A DNA stretch of 64,000 nucleotides from Leadbetterella sp964423865 (GTDB lineage: Bacteria > Bacteroidota > Bacteroidia > Cytophagales > Spirosomataceae). Positions 32,864-41,760 of the stretch are shown one piece after another. The stretch spans positions 1-64,000 of the forward strand of contig CAYRGN010000008.1 in NCBI GenBank assembly GCA_964423865.1, read 5' to 3'. The position numbers and the translations under genes are program-made. Numbering within the stretch: the stretch's first letter is position 1; each line of letters starts with the position of its first letter. Under the pieces are notes generated by a model that ran no database searches, was not told where the DNA came from, and worked only from the letters and a program-made list of their open reading frames with translations.

Positions 32864-33487
32864 TTATTTTTTTCCAAAAAGCCGGGCGAAGAAACCACGG
32901 GTTTTCTGGCTTACTTCCTGAGCCGTTTCTTCCGCTTCTTTGGCCAGGGCCGCAGCTTTGATTTTTGCCTTTTCAAGGGCTTCGCTGGTGTCTTCCGCCA
33001 GGTCGGCCAGTTTCTCGGCTGCGGCTTCTTTTACCTCCGCGGCCTTCTCGGCCACCCGGGAAGCTACTTCGGAAGCGTCTTCTTTGAGTTCCGAGAACTT
33101 TTCACTGGCGGCTTCCTTGAATTCACTTGCTTTTTCGGCTACATCCGAGGCGATTTCCGCGGCTTTTTCTTTCGCATCACCTATTTTTTCCGCCGCGGCG
33201 TCTTTCAGCTCACCGGCTTTTTCCGCTGCGCCCGCGGCAATTCCACCCGCCGCTTCTTTGGCTTCGGCCAGCTTTTCCGCGGCCGCGTCTTTCAGCGAGG
33301 CGGCTTTGGCAGCTATGGTTTCTTTTGCTTCTTCCACTTTCGCTTCCGCGTTTTCCTGTACCTCTTCCACTTTTGCCTCCGCCGTATCGGCTGCGGCCTC
33401 TTCTACCTTTTCGGCAGCGGCCGCTTTCAGTTCTTCCGCCTTGGTTTCCGCGGTTTCATCTATGCCTTTTTTTTCGTTTTCTGTCAT
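32864..33487 (-). CDS. Ala/Glu/Lys-rich helical repeat protein (LEA-like)
   Basis: 207 residues made almost entirely of Ala, Glu, Lys, Asp and Val in repeats of about 11 residues (KAxELKDAAAEKLxEAKE). They should form long amphipathic helices similar to LEA and YtxH-like stress proteins. Only the last 15 residues (QKTRGFFARLFGKK) differ: a basic, aromatic amphipathic end that could bind membrane. No signal peptide or membrane helix. A role in stress tolerance is inferred from composition only. Long open frames on the other strand here come from the repeated codons. Confidence 0.75.
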   Translation of the reverse strand: MTENEKKGIDETAETKAEELKAAAAEKVEEAAADTAEAKVEEVQENAEAKVEEAKETIAAKAASLKDAAAEKLAEAKEAAGGIAAGAAEKAGELKDAAAEKIGDAKEKAAEIASDVAEKASEFKEAASEKFSELKEDASEVASRVAEKAAEVKEAAAEKLADLAEDTSEALEKAKIKAAALAKEAEETAQEVSQKTRGFFARLFGKK

Positions 33488-33521
33488 GATCTTGGTTTGT
33501 TTTTGACAAAAATAACGAAAA

Positions 33522-35253
33522 TCAGATCATATATTTTAATCTAATGACTTCTTTTTCAGTTAAAAAACGCCAGTTCCCCCGGGGTAAATCCTTTTTCGTG
33601 AGCCCCGCGTAGGTGGTGCGGTCGAGTTGGGTGACTTCATAACCGAGATGTTCAAAGATACGGCGGACCACCCGGTTTTTGCCGCTGTGTATCTGTATGC
33701 CAATGACTTGCTGGTCTGGGGTTACCACCGATACCTCGTCGGGACGGATAAAACCGTCTTCCAGTTCCACACCCTGGGTCAGCTGCTCAAAGTGCTCTTT
33801 GCTCAAAGGTTTGTCAATTTCTACCTGGTAGATCTTGCGGATCTCGTTTGACGGGTGGGCTAATTTATCGGCCAGTTCACCGTCATTGGTAAACAGCAGA
33901 AGACCTGTAGTGGCCCGGTCAAGTCTTCCTACAGGGTAGATTCTTTCCGGCCCCGCTTTGGCTACCAGTTCCATTACGGTTCTCCTTCCTTCAGGATCTT
34001 CCGTGGTGGTAATAAAATCTTTGGGCTTGTTCAGAAGTACGTATACCAGTTTTTCCGGGTTGAGTATTTTTCGTCCGTATTTGACCACGTCAGTCACCTG
34101 TACCTGGTACCCCATTTCGGTAATGGTTTGCCCGTTCACCGTGATTTGCCCGCTCTCAATGAGATCGTCGGCCTCCCGACGTGAACAAAGGCCGGAGTTG
34201 GCGATATACCGGTTGAGCCGGATGCGGTCGGTCGGTCCCTTTTCGGCGGAAGCGAAGTTTTTTCTTTGTTTTTCCGGCAGGTTTTTGACCAGGTTTTCTT
34301 CCGAGTAATCGGGCCTGCGCTGAGGTTTGGCGCCTTTGCCGTATTCAAATGGCTCGTCTTTACCGCGACTAAAGGTTTTGAAAGGCTTGCGTTCTTCGGA
34401 ACCGCGGCGATCTGCGCCAAAACGATCTCTGTCGGAGGAGAAGCCACGGGATTCTCTGTCGGACTCGCGTTCTCTCCGGTAAGGGGAATCCTCTCTTGAA
34501 GGGCGTCCTGGCCTTCTTTCGGAATCGCGGTCCCTGTTCCACCGGGGGCTGTCAAATCCGCGGGTACCTGACTGTTCTTTTTTGAAATCGGAATCTTCCC
34601 GGGAGCGACGTGGGGAGCTGTCTCCTTTAAAATNNNNNNNNNNNNNNNNNNNNNNNNNNNNNNNNNNNNNNNNNNNNNNNNNNNNNNNNNNNNNNNNNNN
34701 NNNNNNNNNNNNNNNNNNNNNNNNNNNNNNNNNTGCCTTCCTTTCTGAAACCACGGTCTGCTTTGAAACCGGAATCTTCCCGGGAGCGACGTGGGGCGTT
34801 GGTTCCTTTAAAACCGTCTTCCTTTCTGAAACCACGGTCTGCTTTGAAATCGGAATCTTCCCGGGAGCGACGTGGGGAGCTGTCTCCTTTAAAATTGCCT
34901 TCCTTTCTGAAACCACGGTCTGCTTTGAAACCGGAATCTTCCCGGGAGCGTCGCGGTGCGCCTTCTTTTCTGAAGTCGTTGTCCTCCCGGTTTCCGGAGA
35001 AACGGCGTGAGGATTCTCCTCGAAATGCGCTTTTTTCCTTGGAGAAACCGCCGGTTCTTCCTTTCGGTGCGCGTTCCGCATCAAACCGTCTTTCGGAAGG
35101 CACTTCTTTTTTGAAGCGGCTCGGTCTCTCCGCCGAATTGCTTTCCTCTCTATAGCGGTTAAAGCTCCGCTTGTCTTCGGGCTTGTTATAATGGGAATCG
35201 GAATTCCCGCTTTTCCGGGGCCGACCCGGTCTTCTTTCCTCTTTTTCTTTCAT
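33522..35253 (-). CDS. RluB-type rRNA pseudouridine synthase with repeat-rich N-terminal tail (spans assembly gap)
   Basis: The last ~245 residues are a complete RsuA/RluB enzyme: S4 RNA-binding domain (RLNRYIANSGLCSRREADDL), catalytic Asp in GRLDRATTGL, and the C-terminal KNRVVRRIFEHLGY. It isomerises uridine in rRNA, probably 23S. In front is a disordered Arg/Ser/Asp/Lys-rich tail of 300 or more residues built partly of 27-residue units (RGFRKEG, PRRSREDS). The 100-N run at 34634-34733 breaks the reading frame on paper. With the Ns removed the frame is continuous (544 codons), so this is one intact gene of uncertain length and not a frameshifted one. Confidence 0.88.
34634..34733. other. 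Assembly gap (100 N)
   Basis: The bases on the two sides join in perfect phase of the 81-bp repeat, as at 34886-34905, so the true gap should hold zero or a whole number of repeat units. Confidence 0.95.
34734..34976 (-). repeat. 81-bp tandem repeat inside the pseudouridine synthase gene
   Basis: CTTTCTGAAACCACGG recurs at 34741, 34822 and 34903, a period of exactly 81 bp (27 codons). A further partial unit lies before the gap (about 34576-34633) and a diverged one after 34976. High identity between units explains the failed assembly. Confidence 0.9.
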
Positions 35254-35336
35254 TTCAATATCACTACTGTAAAAACGGATGCAAAAATAGTTGATTCAGA
35301 GTGAATTGGTTCCGAAAGGAGCAAGAATAAATGAGA

Positions 35337-35753
35337 TTACCAGATATTTTCCAGATCTTCGGCCTGATAGGTGTGGTTTCGGGTATGGTAAACGGTATTT
35401 TCCTTGTCTTTGAGCGTAAGAAAGTTTTTCCGCACAAATAATTTCTGCAACCAGGCAAAAGGGGTCAGAAATACAAAAAATACCAGGCCGAGAATAATGC
35501 GGGTATTGATAAACCCGAGTATCAGCGCTATTTTAAACCATACTTTCAGTACCAGCCCTTCCAGGGTGGAAGAAAGTAAAGACAATATACCTACCCCCAA
35601 AGAGATGTAAAGGAAGTAGTCGGTCTTGAATTTCCCCCAGAGAATCACTTCCCTGTGGTTAAATTTAAAGATGGAGTATAAGACCAGGAACCCCACTACT
35701 ATCACAAGAATAGACTTGGTTTTGTCCTGGCTTTTCAAGGTTTCTTCTGTCAT
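35337..35753 (-). CDS. SxtJ family membrane protein
   Basis: 138 residues with three to four hydrophobic segments (about 12-28, 45-65, 70-105) and a polar C-terminus. It resembles the SxtJ family, named from the saxitoxin cluster and often encoded beside a NodU/CmcH carbamoyltransferase. The function is unknown. Here it is the third gene of a minus-strand set with the carbamoyltransferase and DUF5989, 26 bp after the latter. The recognition rests mainly on this context and the hydrophobic pattern. Confidence 0.72.
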   Translation of the reverse strand: MTEETLKSQDKTKSILVIVVGFLVLYSIFKFNHREVILWGKFKTDYFLYISLGVGILSLLSSTLEGLVLKVWFKIALILGFINTRIILGLVFFVFLTPFAWLQKLFVRKNFLTLKDKENTVYHTRNHTYQAEDLENIW

Positions 35754-35779
35754 ACTGTATTATATAAGGTATAACGGTG

Positions 35780-35929
35780 TTAGAAAAGTGTATAGATGAA
35801 GGGAGCAATGGCCGAGCTTCCGCCGATCACAATCAGTACACCTACCAGCAGGAGGATAATGATCAGAGGCGCGAGCCAGAATTTTTTTCGGGCGGCCATG
35901 AATCCCCAGAGGTCTTTAAGAAATTCCAT
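35780..35929 (-). CDS. DUF5989 small membrane protein
   Basis: 49 residues translated by eye: MEFLKDLWGFMAARKKFWL, then one membrane helix rich in Leu/Ile/Val, ending SSAIAPFIYTLF. This is the pattern of DUF5989, a single-helix protein found between carbamoyltransferase and SxtJ genes. It starts 12 bp after the carbamoyltransferase stop. It could be an assembly or anchoring subunit of the other two (inference). Confidence 0.82.
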   Translation of the reverse strand: MEFLKDLWGFMAARKKFWLAPLIIILLLVGVLIVIGGSSAIAPFIYTLF

Positions 35930-35941
35930 AGTTTTTGATAT

Positions 35942-37804
35942 TTAATCGAGTACAAATTCTTCTTTCCAGTTGTCTTTTTCTTCCCATTGAGGCTGATCCT
36001 TCTTGCTGAAGAGGAAATTTCCCACCACGAGGTAGTCCATTTCTGTACGCATGAAACAGCGATAAGCGTCGTTGGGGGTCATGACGATAGGCTCGCCCCG
36101 TACGTTAAAGGAGGTATTGATCACTACTCCCGTACCGGTCAGTTTCTTGAAACTGGAAATCAGTTCGTGGTACCGGGGGTTGGTTTCGGGGTGTACGGTC
36201 TGAATCCGGGCCGAATAATCAATATGGGTAATGGAAGGTAAGTCTGAGCGCAGATGATAGAGTTTATCTCTGAGGTTCATGTCGTCGTAGCCTTCCGGAA
36301 GTTCTTTTTTGATGGCATCCGCTACGGGATGCACGAGGAGCATGTAGGGAGAAATGCCATCGTAATCAAAATATTCTTTCACATCTTCGGCGAGTACGGA
36401 AGGCGCAAAAGGACGGAAGGATTCCCTGTATTTGATTTTAAGATTGAGTTTTTTCTGCATTTCAGAACTGCGGGGATCGCCCAGGATACTGCGGCCACCC
36501 AGGGCCCTGGGGCCGAACTCCATTTTTCCCTGTACCCAGCCAATCACGTTCTCCGAAGCCAGCAGTTGAGCGGTTTCTTCGGCCAGAGGACCAAAATCGC
36601 GAAAATACGTGTAGCGGGCATTGTATTTTTTGGCCATCAATTCTACTTCCAGGTCGCTGAAGGAAGGTCCGAGGTACGAACCTTTCATGGCATCGCCGGT
36701 GTAATTGACTTCGCGGGGCTGCTTATAGTAGATATAATTCGCTGCGAGGGCCGCGCCGAGGGCGCCGCCGGCATCTCCGGCCGCAGGCTGTATGAAAACA
36801 TTTTCGAAGATGCCTGATTTCTGCAATTTACCGTTGGACACGCAATTCAGCGCTACCCCTCCGGCAAGGCAAAGGTTTTTGCTGCCGGTAAGTTTTTTGG
36901 CTTCTTCCGCCATTAAGAGTACCGCTTCTTCTGTAATATGCTGAATGGCGAGCCCCAGGTTACAGTGGTGCTGTAACAGTTCGTCTTCGGGTTTGCGGGT
37001 TTTAAAACCGAAAAGGGCTTCCCATTTTTTCTCATTGACCATTTTAAGCCCGGTAGCATAATCGAAATAATCCTGGTTAAGCCAAACCGAGCCGTCTTCT
37101 TTGAGGGAAATGAGATGGGTTTTGATAATATCGAGGTACTTTGCAATATCCGGTGATTTCGGATTGCCGTAAGGGGCCAGTCCCATCAGTTTGTATTCGC
37201 CTGAATTTACCCGGAAACCCAGGAAATAGGTGAAAGCCGAATACAACAACCCGAGGGAATGGGGAAACCGGAGTTCTTTGAGGATGGTAATATTTTCCTT
37301 TTTGCCGTGGCAGAGAGATACCGTAGCCCATTCGCCCACACCGTCAATGGTGAGGATAGCGGCATCTTCAAAAGGAGACGGGTAATACGCGCTGGCCGCA
37401 TGGGAAAGATGGTGTTCAGGGAAAAGAAGTTTCGTCTTTTTGGTGTCGTACGGACCAATGGCCGCCAGCTCCTGGCGAATCAGCCTTTTCAGAAACATTT
37501 TCTCCTTGATCCAGACGGGAATAGAGGTAATAAAGGAACGGAAACCCGAAGGGGCAAAAGCATAGTAAGTTTCCAGGAGGCGCTCAAACTTCAACAGAGG
37601 TTTATCGTAAAATACGATGGCGTCCATGTCCTTTAGCTCCATTCCGCTGTATTCCAGGCAGAACTTTATGGCATTGGCAGGAAAACCCGCGTCATGTTTT
37701 TTGCGGGTAAATCTTTCTTCTTGTGCGGCGGCCACTATTTCGCCGTTGATTATCACGGAGGCCGCCGAATCATGATAGAAAGCTGATATTCCGAGAATTT
37801 TCAT
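35942..37804 (-). CDS. NodU/CmcH family carbamoyltransferase
   Basis: 620 residues. The N-terminal Kae1-like domain has GISAFYHDSAASVI, the metal-binding HHLSHA (131-136) and TIDGVGEWAT. The C-terminal domain has GKMEFGPRALGGRSIL and the RESFRPFAPSVL segment. The family moves a carbamoyl group from carbamoyl phosphate to a hydroxyl of a sugar or natural product through carbamoyl-AMP. The acceptor is unknown because no biosynthetic or polysaccharide cluster surrounds it. It is the first gene of the carbamoyltransferase-DUF5989-SxtJ unit. Confidence 0.9.
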   Translation of the reverse strand: MKILGISAFYHDSAASVIINGEIVAAAQEERFTRKKHDAGFPANAIKFCLEYSGMELKDMDAIVFYDKPLLKFERLLETYYAFAPSGFRSFITSIPVWIKEKMFLKRLIRQELAAIGPYDTKKTKLLFPEHHLSHAASAYYPSPFEDAAILTIDGVGEWATVSLCHGKKENITILKELRFPHSLGLLYSAFTYFLGFRVNSGEYKLMGLAPYGNPKSPDIAKYLDIIKTHLISLKEDGSVWLNQDYFDYATGLKMVNEKKWEALFGFKTRKPEDELLQHHCNLGLAIQHITEEAVLLMAEEAKKLTGSKNLCLAGGVALNCVSNGKLQKSGIFENVFIQPAAGDAGGALGAALAANYIYYKQPREVNYTGDAMKGSYLGPSFSDLEVELMAKKYNARYTYFRDFGPLAEETAQLLASENVIGWVQGKMEFGPRALGGRSILGDPRSSEMQKKLNLKIKYRESFRPFAPSVLAEDVKEYFDYDGISPYMLLVHPVADAIKKELPEGYDDMNLRDKLYHLRSDLPSITHIDYSARIQTVHPETNPRYHELISSFKKLTGTGVVINTSFNVRGEPIVMTPNDAYRCFMRTEMDYLVVGNFLFSKKDQPQWEEKDNWKEEFVLD

Positions 37805-37909
37805 AGTTCTGTGTTAACCTTTTTCGTCAAAGAGGTGCAAATATCCTGATAAATATTCGAAAAAAAAAACGCTGGTTTACCGTAAATCAGGCTGGGAAAG
37901 CAGGAAATT

Positions 37910-38356
37910 TCAAGGAGAAATTACGCCCAGGTATCTTCCCAGCCAATAGGGTAGCAGCCAGATGTCGCCCGCGCTCAGCTCTGCAACCCCGTTTCCCCTG
38001 TCTCTTTCGAGGATGAACATATTGGCATTATGGCGTTGTACCGGGCGCTCATCTGGGGGGAGAACGGTTTTTAAGGTTTGTTTCCGGAAATTGTCTTCTA
38101 TCTTTTCAATATCGTTCCGGTGACTGTTGCGGATATCCCACTGTATGAGATCGAGAGGGTGCGTCGTCCATCAATTCGGCCAGTACCCCGAATACGAAGT
38201 GGTGGCCTTCAAATCCCGGGCATTCATCGATATGCCCGCTTCAATAAATGAGGCCACGCGCGGATTGTTGTAAAACTGCCCTATGATTTGACTTACCAAA
38301 TATACATCGGAAAACAGGCTTGCCGAAGTTTTGGGGGAAAGATTAACGGGTGCCAT
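37910..38356 (-). pseudogene. Decayed gene fragment with frameshift
   Basis: On the minus strand the frame from ATG 38356 encodes 61 residues (SLFSDVYLVSQIIGQFYNN, ATTSYSGYWPN) and stops at 38171. A shifted frame then continues with protein-like sequence to a stop at 37910 (LIQWDIRNSHRNDIEKIEDN, PPDERPVQRHNANMFILERD, DIWLLPYWLGRYLGV). The two halves read as one protein broken near 38150-38175. I do not recognise the family. The start lacks a signal peptide and the piece may be the end of a larger lost gene. The rest of 37805-38449 holds no other gene. Confidence 0.6.
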
Positions 38357-38449
38357 TTTCCAAAAGGCGGACTTCCGAACGCATTAGAGGGCCCCGGGTA
38401 GGAAGAACTTCATGTACTTTCGTGTTCAACTCTTAAATTACTCGGGTAT

Positions 38450-40555
38450 ATGAAGTATTTTTTCGCCTTTCTTTTATGGATGAACATGCCGGCGTTGACG
38501 GCTCAGGAAACCCTTACCTCTCCTGACGGGGATCTGGAATTGCGGTTCTCACTGGATCAGCAGGGAACCCCACGGTATGCCCTGACTTTCAAAGGCCGGA
38601 GCGTGCTGGAACCGGGCAAACTTGGGATGGAGCTGGTGGGAGACCGTATTTCCCTGCGTGAAGGGTTCCAGATCCGTGATACCAAAATAAGTTCGGTCAA
38701 TGATTCCTGGGTACCTGTGTGGGGCGAGTCTTCCCGGATCAGGAACCAGTATAACGAACTCGAAATTACCCTGTACCAGGCCCGGAGAGATACGGAACTG
38801 GTGCTGCGTTTCCGGCTTTTTGACGACGGACTGGGCTTTCGGTACGAGTTCCCTAAACAAAAAAACCTCCAGTATTTTGTGGTGAAAGACGAGCTGACGG
38901 AGTTCCGCATGGCAGGAGACCATAAGGCATTCTGGTTGCCGGGCGACTACAATACGGAGGAATACCGGACCAGCACCACCCTTATTTCCGAGATTATCCC
39001 GAAACTGAAAAGCCGATCCCTTTCGGTAGGGGAGAACTATCCTTTGTATGAAAACAAAGGGATCTTTTCGGTGCAAAGTCCGCTGATGATGAAAAGTGCG
39101 GATCATCTCTATATCAATATTCATGAAGCGGCCCTTGTAGATTACCCGGCCATGATGCTGGAGGTAGACGGTCACACGTTCAGAACCCACCTGACCCCTG
39201 ATGCGGTAGGAAACAAGGCCTATATACAGACCGATTTTACTACGCCCTGGAGAACCGTGCTGGTGAGCGATGACGCGCGCGATATCCTGGCATCCAATAC
39301 CATACTGAACCTGAATGAACCTTGTGCCCTGGAAGATACCGACTGGATTAAGCCGGTGAAATACGTGGGCGTGTGGTGGGAAATGTTTGTCAAAGGTTCC
39401 AGCTGGGCGTATACCAACGAAACCAACACCAAACTGGGACAAACGGATTATTCCCTGCTGAAACCCAACGGAACCCATGGAGCTACCACGGAGAATGTTA
39501 GGAAATATATTGATTTTGCGGCGAAGCACGGATTTGACCAGGTATTGGTAGAAGGCTGGAACGAGGGCTGGGAAGACTGGTACGGACTGTGGAAGGAGGA
39601 GGTATTTGATTTTGTAACGTCTTATCCTGATTTTGATCTGCCTTATCTCCGCGATTACGCGAAAAGCAAGGGCGTGCGGCTGATGATGCACCACGAAACC
39701 TCGGCTTCGGCCACCAATTATGAGCGAAGGCTGGACCAGGCGTTTCGTTTTATGGAAGCAAATCACTATAACGCGGTGAAGACCGGTTATGTGGGGTATC
39801 CCATTCCCCGCGGAGAGTGGAGAAGCGGGCAATGGATGACCTCCCATTACCTGAGGGTGGCCAGGGAGGCGGCCAGGCACCGCATCATGGTCAACTCGCA
39901 CGAGGCGGTGCGGCCTACCGGGTTAAGCCGCACGTATCCGAACTGGTTGGCCCAGGAGTCGGCCCGGGGAACGGAGTTCGAAGCCCTCGGAGGGTCTGAC
40001 CCGGACCACACCACCATTCTGCCATTTACCCGCCTGGTGGGCGGTCCCATGGATTACACTCCGGGCATTTTCCAGATTACATTTGACCATTATAATCCCG
40101 ACAATAAAAACCGGGTGCATACCACCCTGGTAAAACAGCTGGCCTTGTACGTGACCATGTATAGCCCTCTGCAGATGGCGGCCGACCTGGTAGAAAACTA
40201 TGAGCGTTTTCCTGACGCGTTCCAGTTCATTAAGGATGTGGCCGTAGACTGGGACGAGAGTTATATCCTGGAAGCCGAACCCGGAGATTACATCACCATT
40301 GCACGGAAGGCCAAGGGGAAAAATGAGTGGTTTGTCGGGGGAATTACGGATGAAAACAGCCGAACCGCGACCATTGACTTTGGCTTTCTACCTACAGGGA
40401 GAAAATTTACCGCCACCATTTACGAAGACGCTCCAGACACCCATTGGGAAACGCGCCCGATGACCTACCGGATCAGAACCGTGGAGGTTACCTCTCAAAC
40501 GGTACTGAAACAGGCGCAGGCACCGGGTGGGGGTGTGGCCATCAGTATACGATAA
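38450..40555 (+). CDS. Glycoside hydrolase family 97 (SusB-like alpha-glucosidase)
   Basis: 701 residues with a signal peptide (cleaved after LTAQ), so periplasmic or outer. N-terminal beta-sandwich (about 20-275), then a TIM barrel with VEGWNEGWEDWYGLW, the glutamates Glu485 (NSHEAVRPTG), Glu503 and Glu509 (ESARGTEF), and a C-terminal sandwich. The Glu in HEAVRP and the calcium/acid glutamates fit the inverting SusB type rather than the retaining alpha-galactosidase type. The likely role is cleaving alpha-glucosides from starch-like glycans. It is not in a sus operon; no SusC/D pair is nearby. Confidence 0.9.
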   Translation: MKYFFAFLLWMNMPALTAQETLTSPDGDLELRFSLDQQGTPRYALTFKGRSVLEPGKLGMELVGDRISLREGFQIRDTKISSVNDSWVPVWGESSRIRNQYNELEITLYQARRDTELVLRFRLFDDGLGFRYEFPKQKNLQYFVVKDELTEFRMAGDHKAFWLPGDYNTEEYRTSTTLISEIIPKLKSRSLSVGENYPLYENKGIFSVQSPLMMKSADHLYINIHEAALVDYPAMMLEVDGHTFRTHLTPDAVGNKAYIQTDFTTPWRTVLVSDDARDILASNTILNLNEPCALEDTDWIKPVKYVGVWWEMFVKGSSWAYTNETNTKLGQTDYSLLKPNGTHGATTENVRKYIDFAAKHGFDQVLVEGWNEGWEDWYGLWKEEVFDFVTSYPDFDLPYLRDYAKSKGVRLMMHHETSASATNYERRLDQAFRFMEANHYNAVKTGYVGYPIPRGEWRSGQWMTSHYLRVAREAARHRIMVNSHEAVRPTGLSRTYPNWLAQESARGTEFEALGGSDPDHTTILPFTRLVGGPMDYTPGIFQITFDHYNPDNKNRVHTTLVKQLALYVTMYSPLQMAADLVENYERFPDAFQFIKDVAVDWDESYILEAEPGDYITIARKAKGKNEWFVGGITDENSRTATIDFGFLPTGRKFTATIYEDAPDTHWETRPMTYRIRTVEVTSQTVLKQAQAPGGGVAISIR

Positions 40556-40580
40556 GGTTAAAACGGTATGAAAAAAATTA

Positions 40581-40600
40581 GCCTTAAAAATTTTTAAGGC
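40581..40600. terminator. Perfect 20-bp palindrome after GH97
   Basis: GCCTTAAAAATTTTTAAGGC is self-complementary and begins 26 bp after the GH97 stop codon. No extra T run follows, so terminator function is plausible but unproven. Confidence 0.45.
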
Positions 40601-41180
40601 CAATCCGATTTCAAGTGAATCTATACAACTTAATGTTTTTCGTTCGGGGCAATGCACCCCTTCATGTGGGGATGCTGCCTGAATTTCGCGCCCCGCATTT
40701 TGCGTATGGGCATGTTGAGACAGGAAAGCACGTAAATCGTTTACCAATTTTTAATACGATTCACTTTGGCGATACAAGTTTAATTTATTGAAAATTTATT
40801 TCCAAATAAAAAGACAGAAAATTTTATATTTTCAGTAAAAATTGAAAATTTTGGATGAAAAATCACAAATTCCAATGTCTACCTGTCAACAATATGTAAT
40901 CCCTGCGGGATATTTTGGGAAAACCTATTGCATCATCAATCGACGCGTAACCCTTCCGGCGTAAGAGGTATTTATGGTCCTTGTGTTTCTCTTGTTTGGA
41001 TAATATGCCTCTTTGGTTTTGTGTATCCCTTCATTGTCCCGTAGGGACATAAATATTGGTAGAAATTGCGATACACCCCACCTCCTTTACCCCGTAGGGG
41101 TTATATAAAATGACGTGGGAAACCTATGTGTATATGAATTGCGCAATCGATTGCGCAATTTGTATTTTGACCGTTATTTG
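40601..41180. other. Non-coding region with dispersed palindromic repeats
   Basis: No gene is supported. It is AT-rich to about 40860. It then holds a degenerate array unit at 40891-40918 (ATCCCTGCGGGAT), GTCCCGTAGGGAC at 41036-41048 and ACCCCGTAGGGGT at 41089-41101, all of the CCCTACGGG family in either orientation. Confidence 0.75.
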
Positions 41181-41614
41181 CTACCGATATGTAATCCCTA
41201 CGGGATATTTTGGAAAACTCCATTGCATCATCTACCGATATGTAATCCCTACGGGATATTTTGGGGAAACCTATTGCATCATCTACCGATATGTAATCCC
41301 TACGGGATATTTTGGGAAAACCTATTGCATCATCTACCGATATGTAATCCCTACGGGATATTTGGGGAAATCGCATTGCATGATTTACCGATATGTAATC
41401 CCTACGGGATATTTTGGAACATCGCATTGCATTATCTACCGATATGTAATCCCTACGGGATATTTTGGAAAACCCCATTACATCGTCTACCGATATGTAA
41501 TCCCTACGGGATATTTTGGGAACATCGTATTGCATCATCTACCGATATGTAATCCCTACGGGATATTTTGGGAACATCGTATTGCATCATCTAGCGATAT
41601 GTAATCCCTACGGG
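41181..41614 (+). repeat. Nine-copy 51-52-bp tandem array
   Basis: Units start at 41181, 41232, 41283, 41334, 41385, 41436, 41487, 41539 and 41591. Each has a nearly invariant part (CTACCGATATGTAATCCCTA, then CGGGATATTTTGG) and an 18-20-bp part (AACCTATTGCATCAT-like) that varies a little. The last unit is truncated. The core is a palindrome, ATCCCTACGGGAT. Long frames on both strands arise only because 51 is a multiple of three. Confidence 0.92.
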
Positions 41615-41646
41615 TATGAATGACTTTGGGTGGTACGGAAATATCG

Positions 41647-41752
41647 GAAAAATAATCAAATGCAAGGCCTTGAGGATGAGGTCGAAGGAGCATACTAAAG
41701 GTATGTGACTGAGACCGAATTCCGAAAACAACGCAGCAGTTGATTATTTTTC
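41647..41752. repeat. Foldable inverted-repeat element next to pgi
   Basis: Outer arms of 17 bp with one mismatch: GAAAAATAATCAAATGC (41647-41663) and GCAGTTGATTATTTTTC (41736-41752). Inside, GGTC (41680-41683) pairs with GACC (41713-41716), and CATAC (41691-41695) with GTATG (41701-41705). It ends 9 bp from the pgi stop codon. It could be a MITE-like repeat or a structured 3' RNA. Confidence 0.65.
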
Positions 41753-41760
41753 TAATTCCT

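Noticed and set aside
32940..33506. Plus-strand Ala/Ser-rich frame of 188 codons opposite the helical repeat protein
   Set aside because: It is a by-product of the biased codons of the minus-strand gene, which has the promoter-side and terminator layout expected of the real gene.
33522..35253. Pseudouridine synthase as a frameshifted pseudogene
   Set aside because: The frame break comes only from the arbitrary 100-N gap; with the Ns removed the frame is continuous.
38549..39901. 450-codon minus-strand frame inside GH97
   Set aside because: The plus strand encodes a complete, motif-supported GH97 enzyme. The minus frame shows no family and has unusual composition.
41101..41604. Long open frames (145-164 codons) on both strands over the tandem array
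   Set aside because: The 51-bp unit is a multiple of three and lacks stops in several frames, so open frames are automatic. The predicted peptides merely repeat and have no start context.
41181..41614. CRISPR array
   Set aside because: The stretches between the conserved cores are themselves nearly the same in every unit, the core is longer than the spacers, and no cas gene is nearby.
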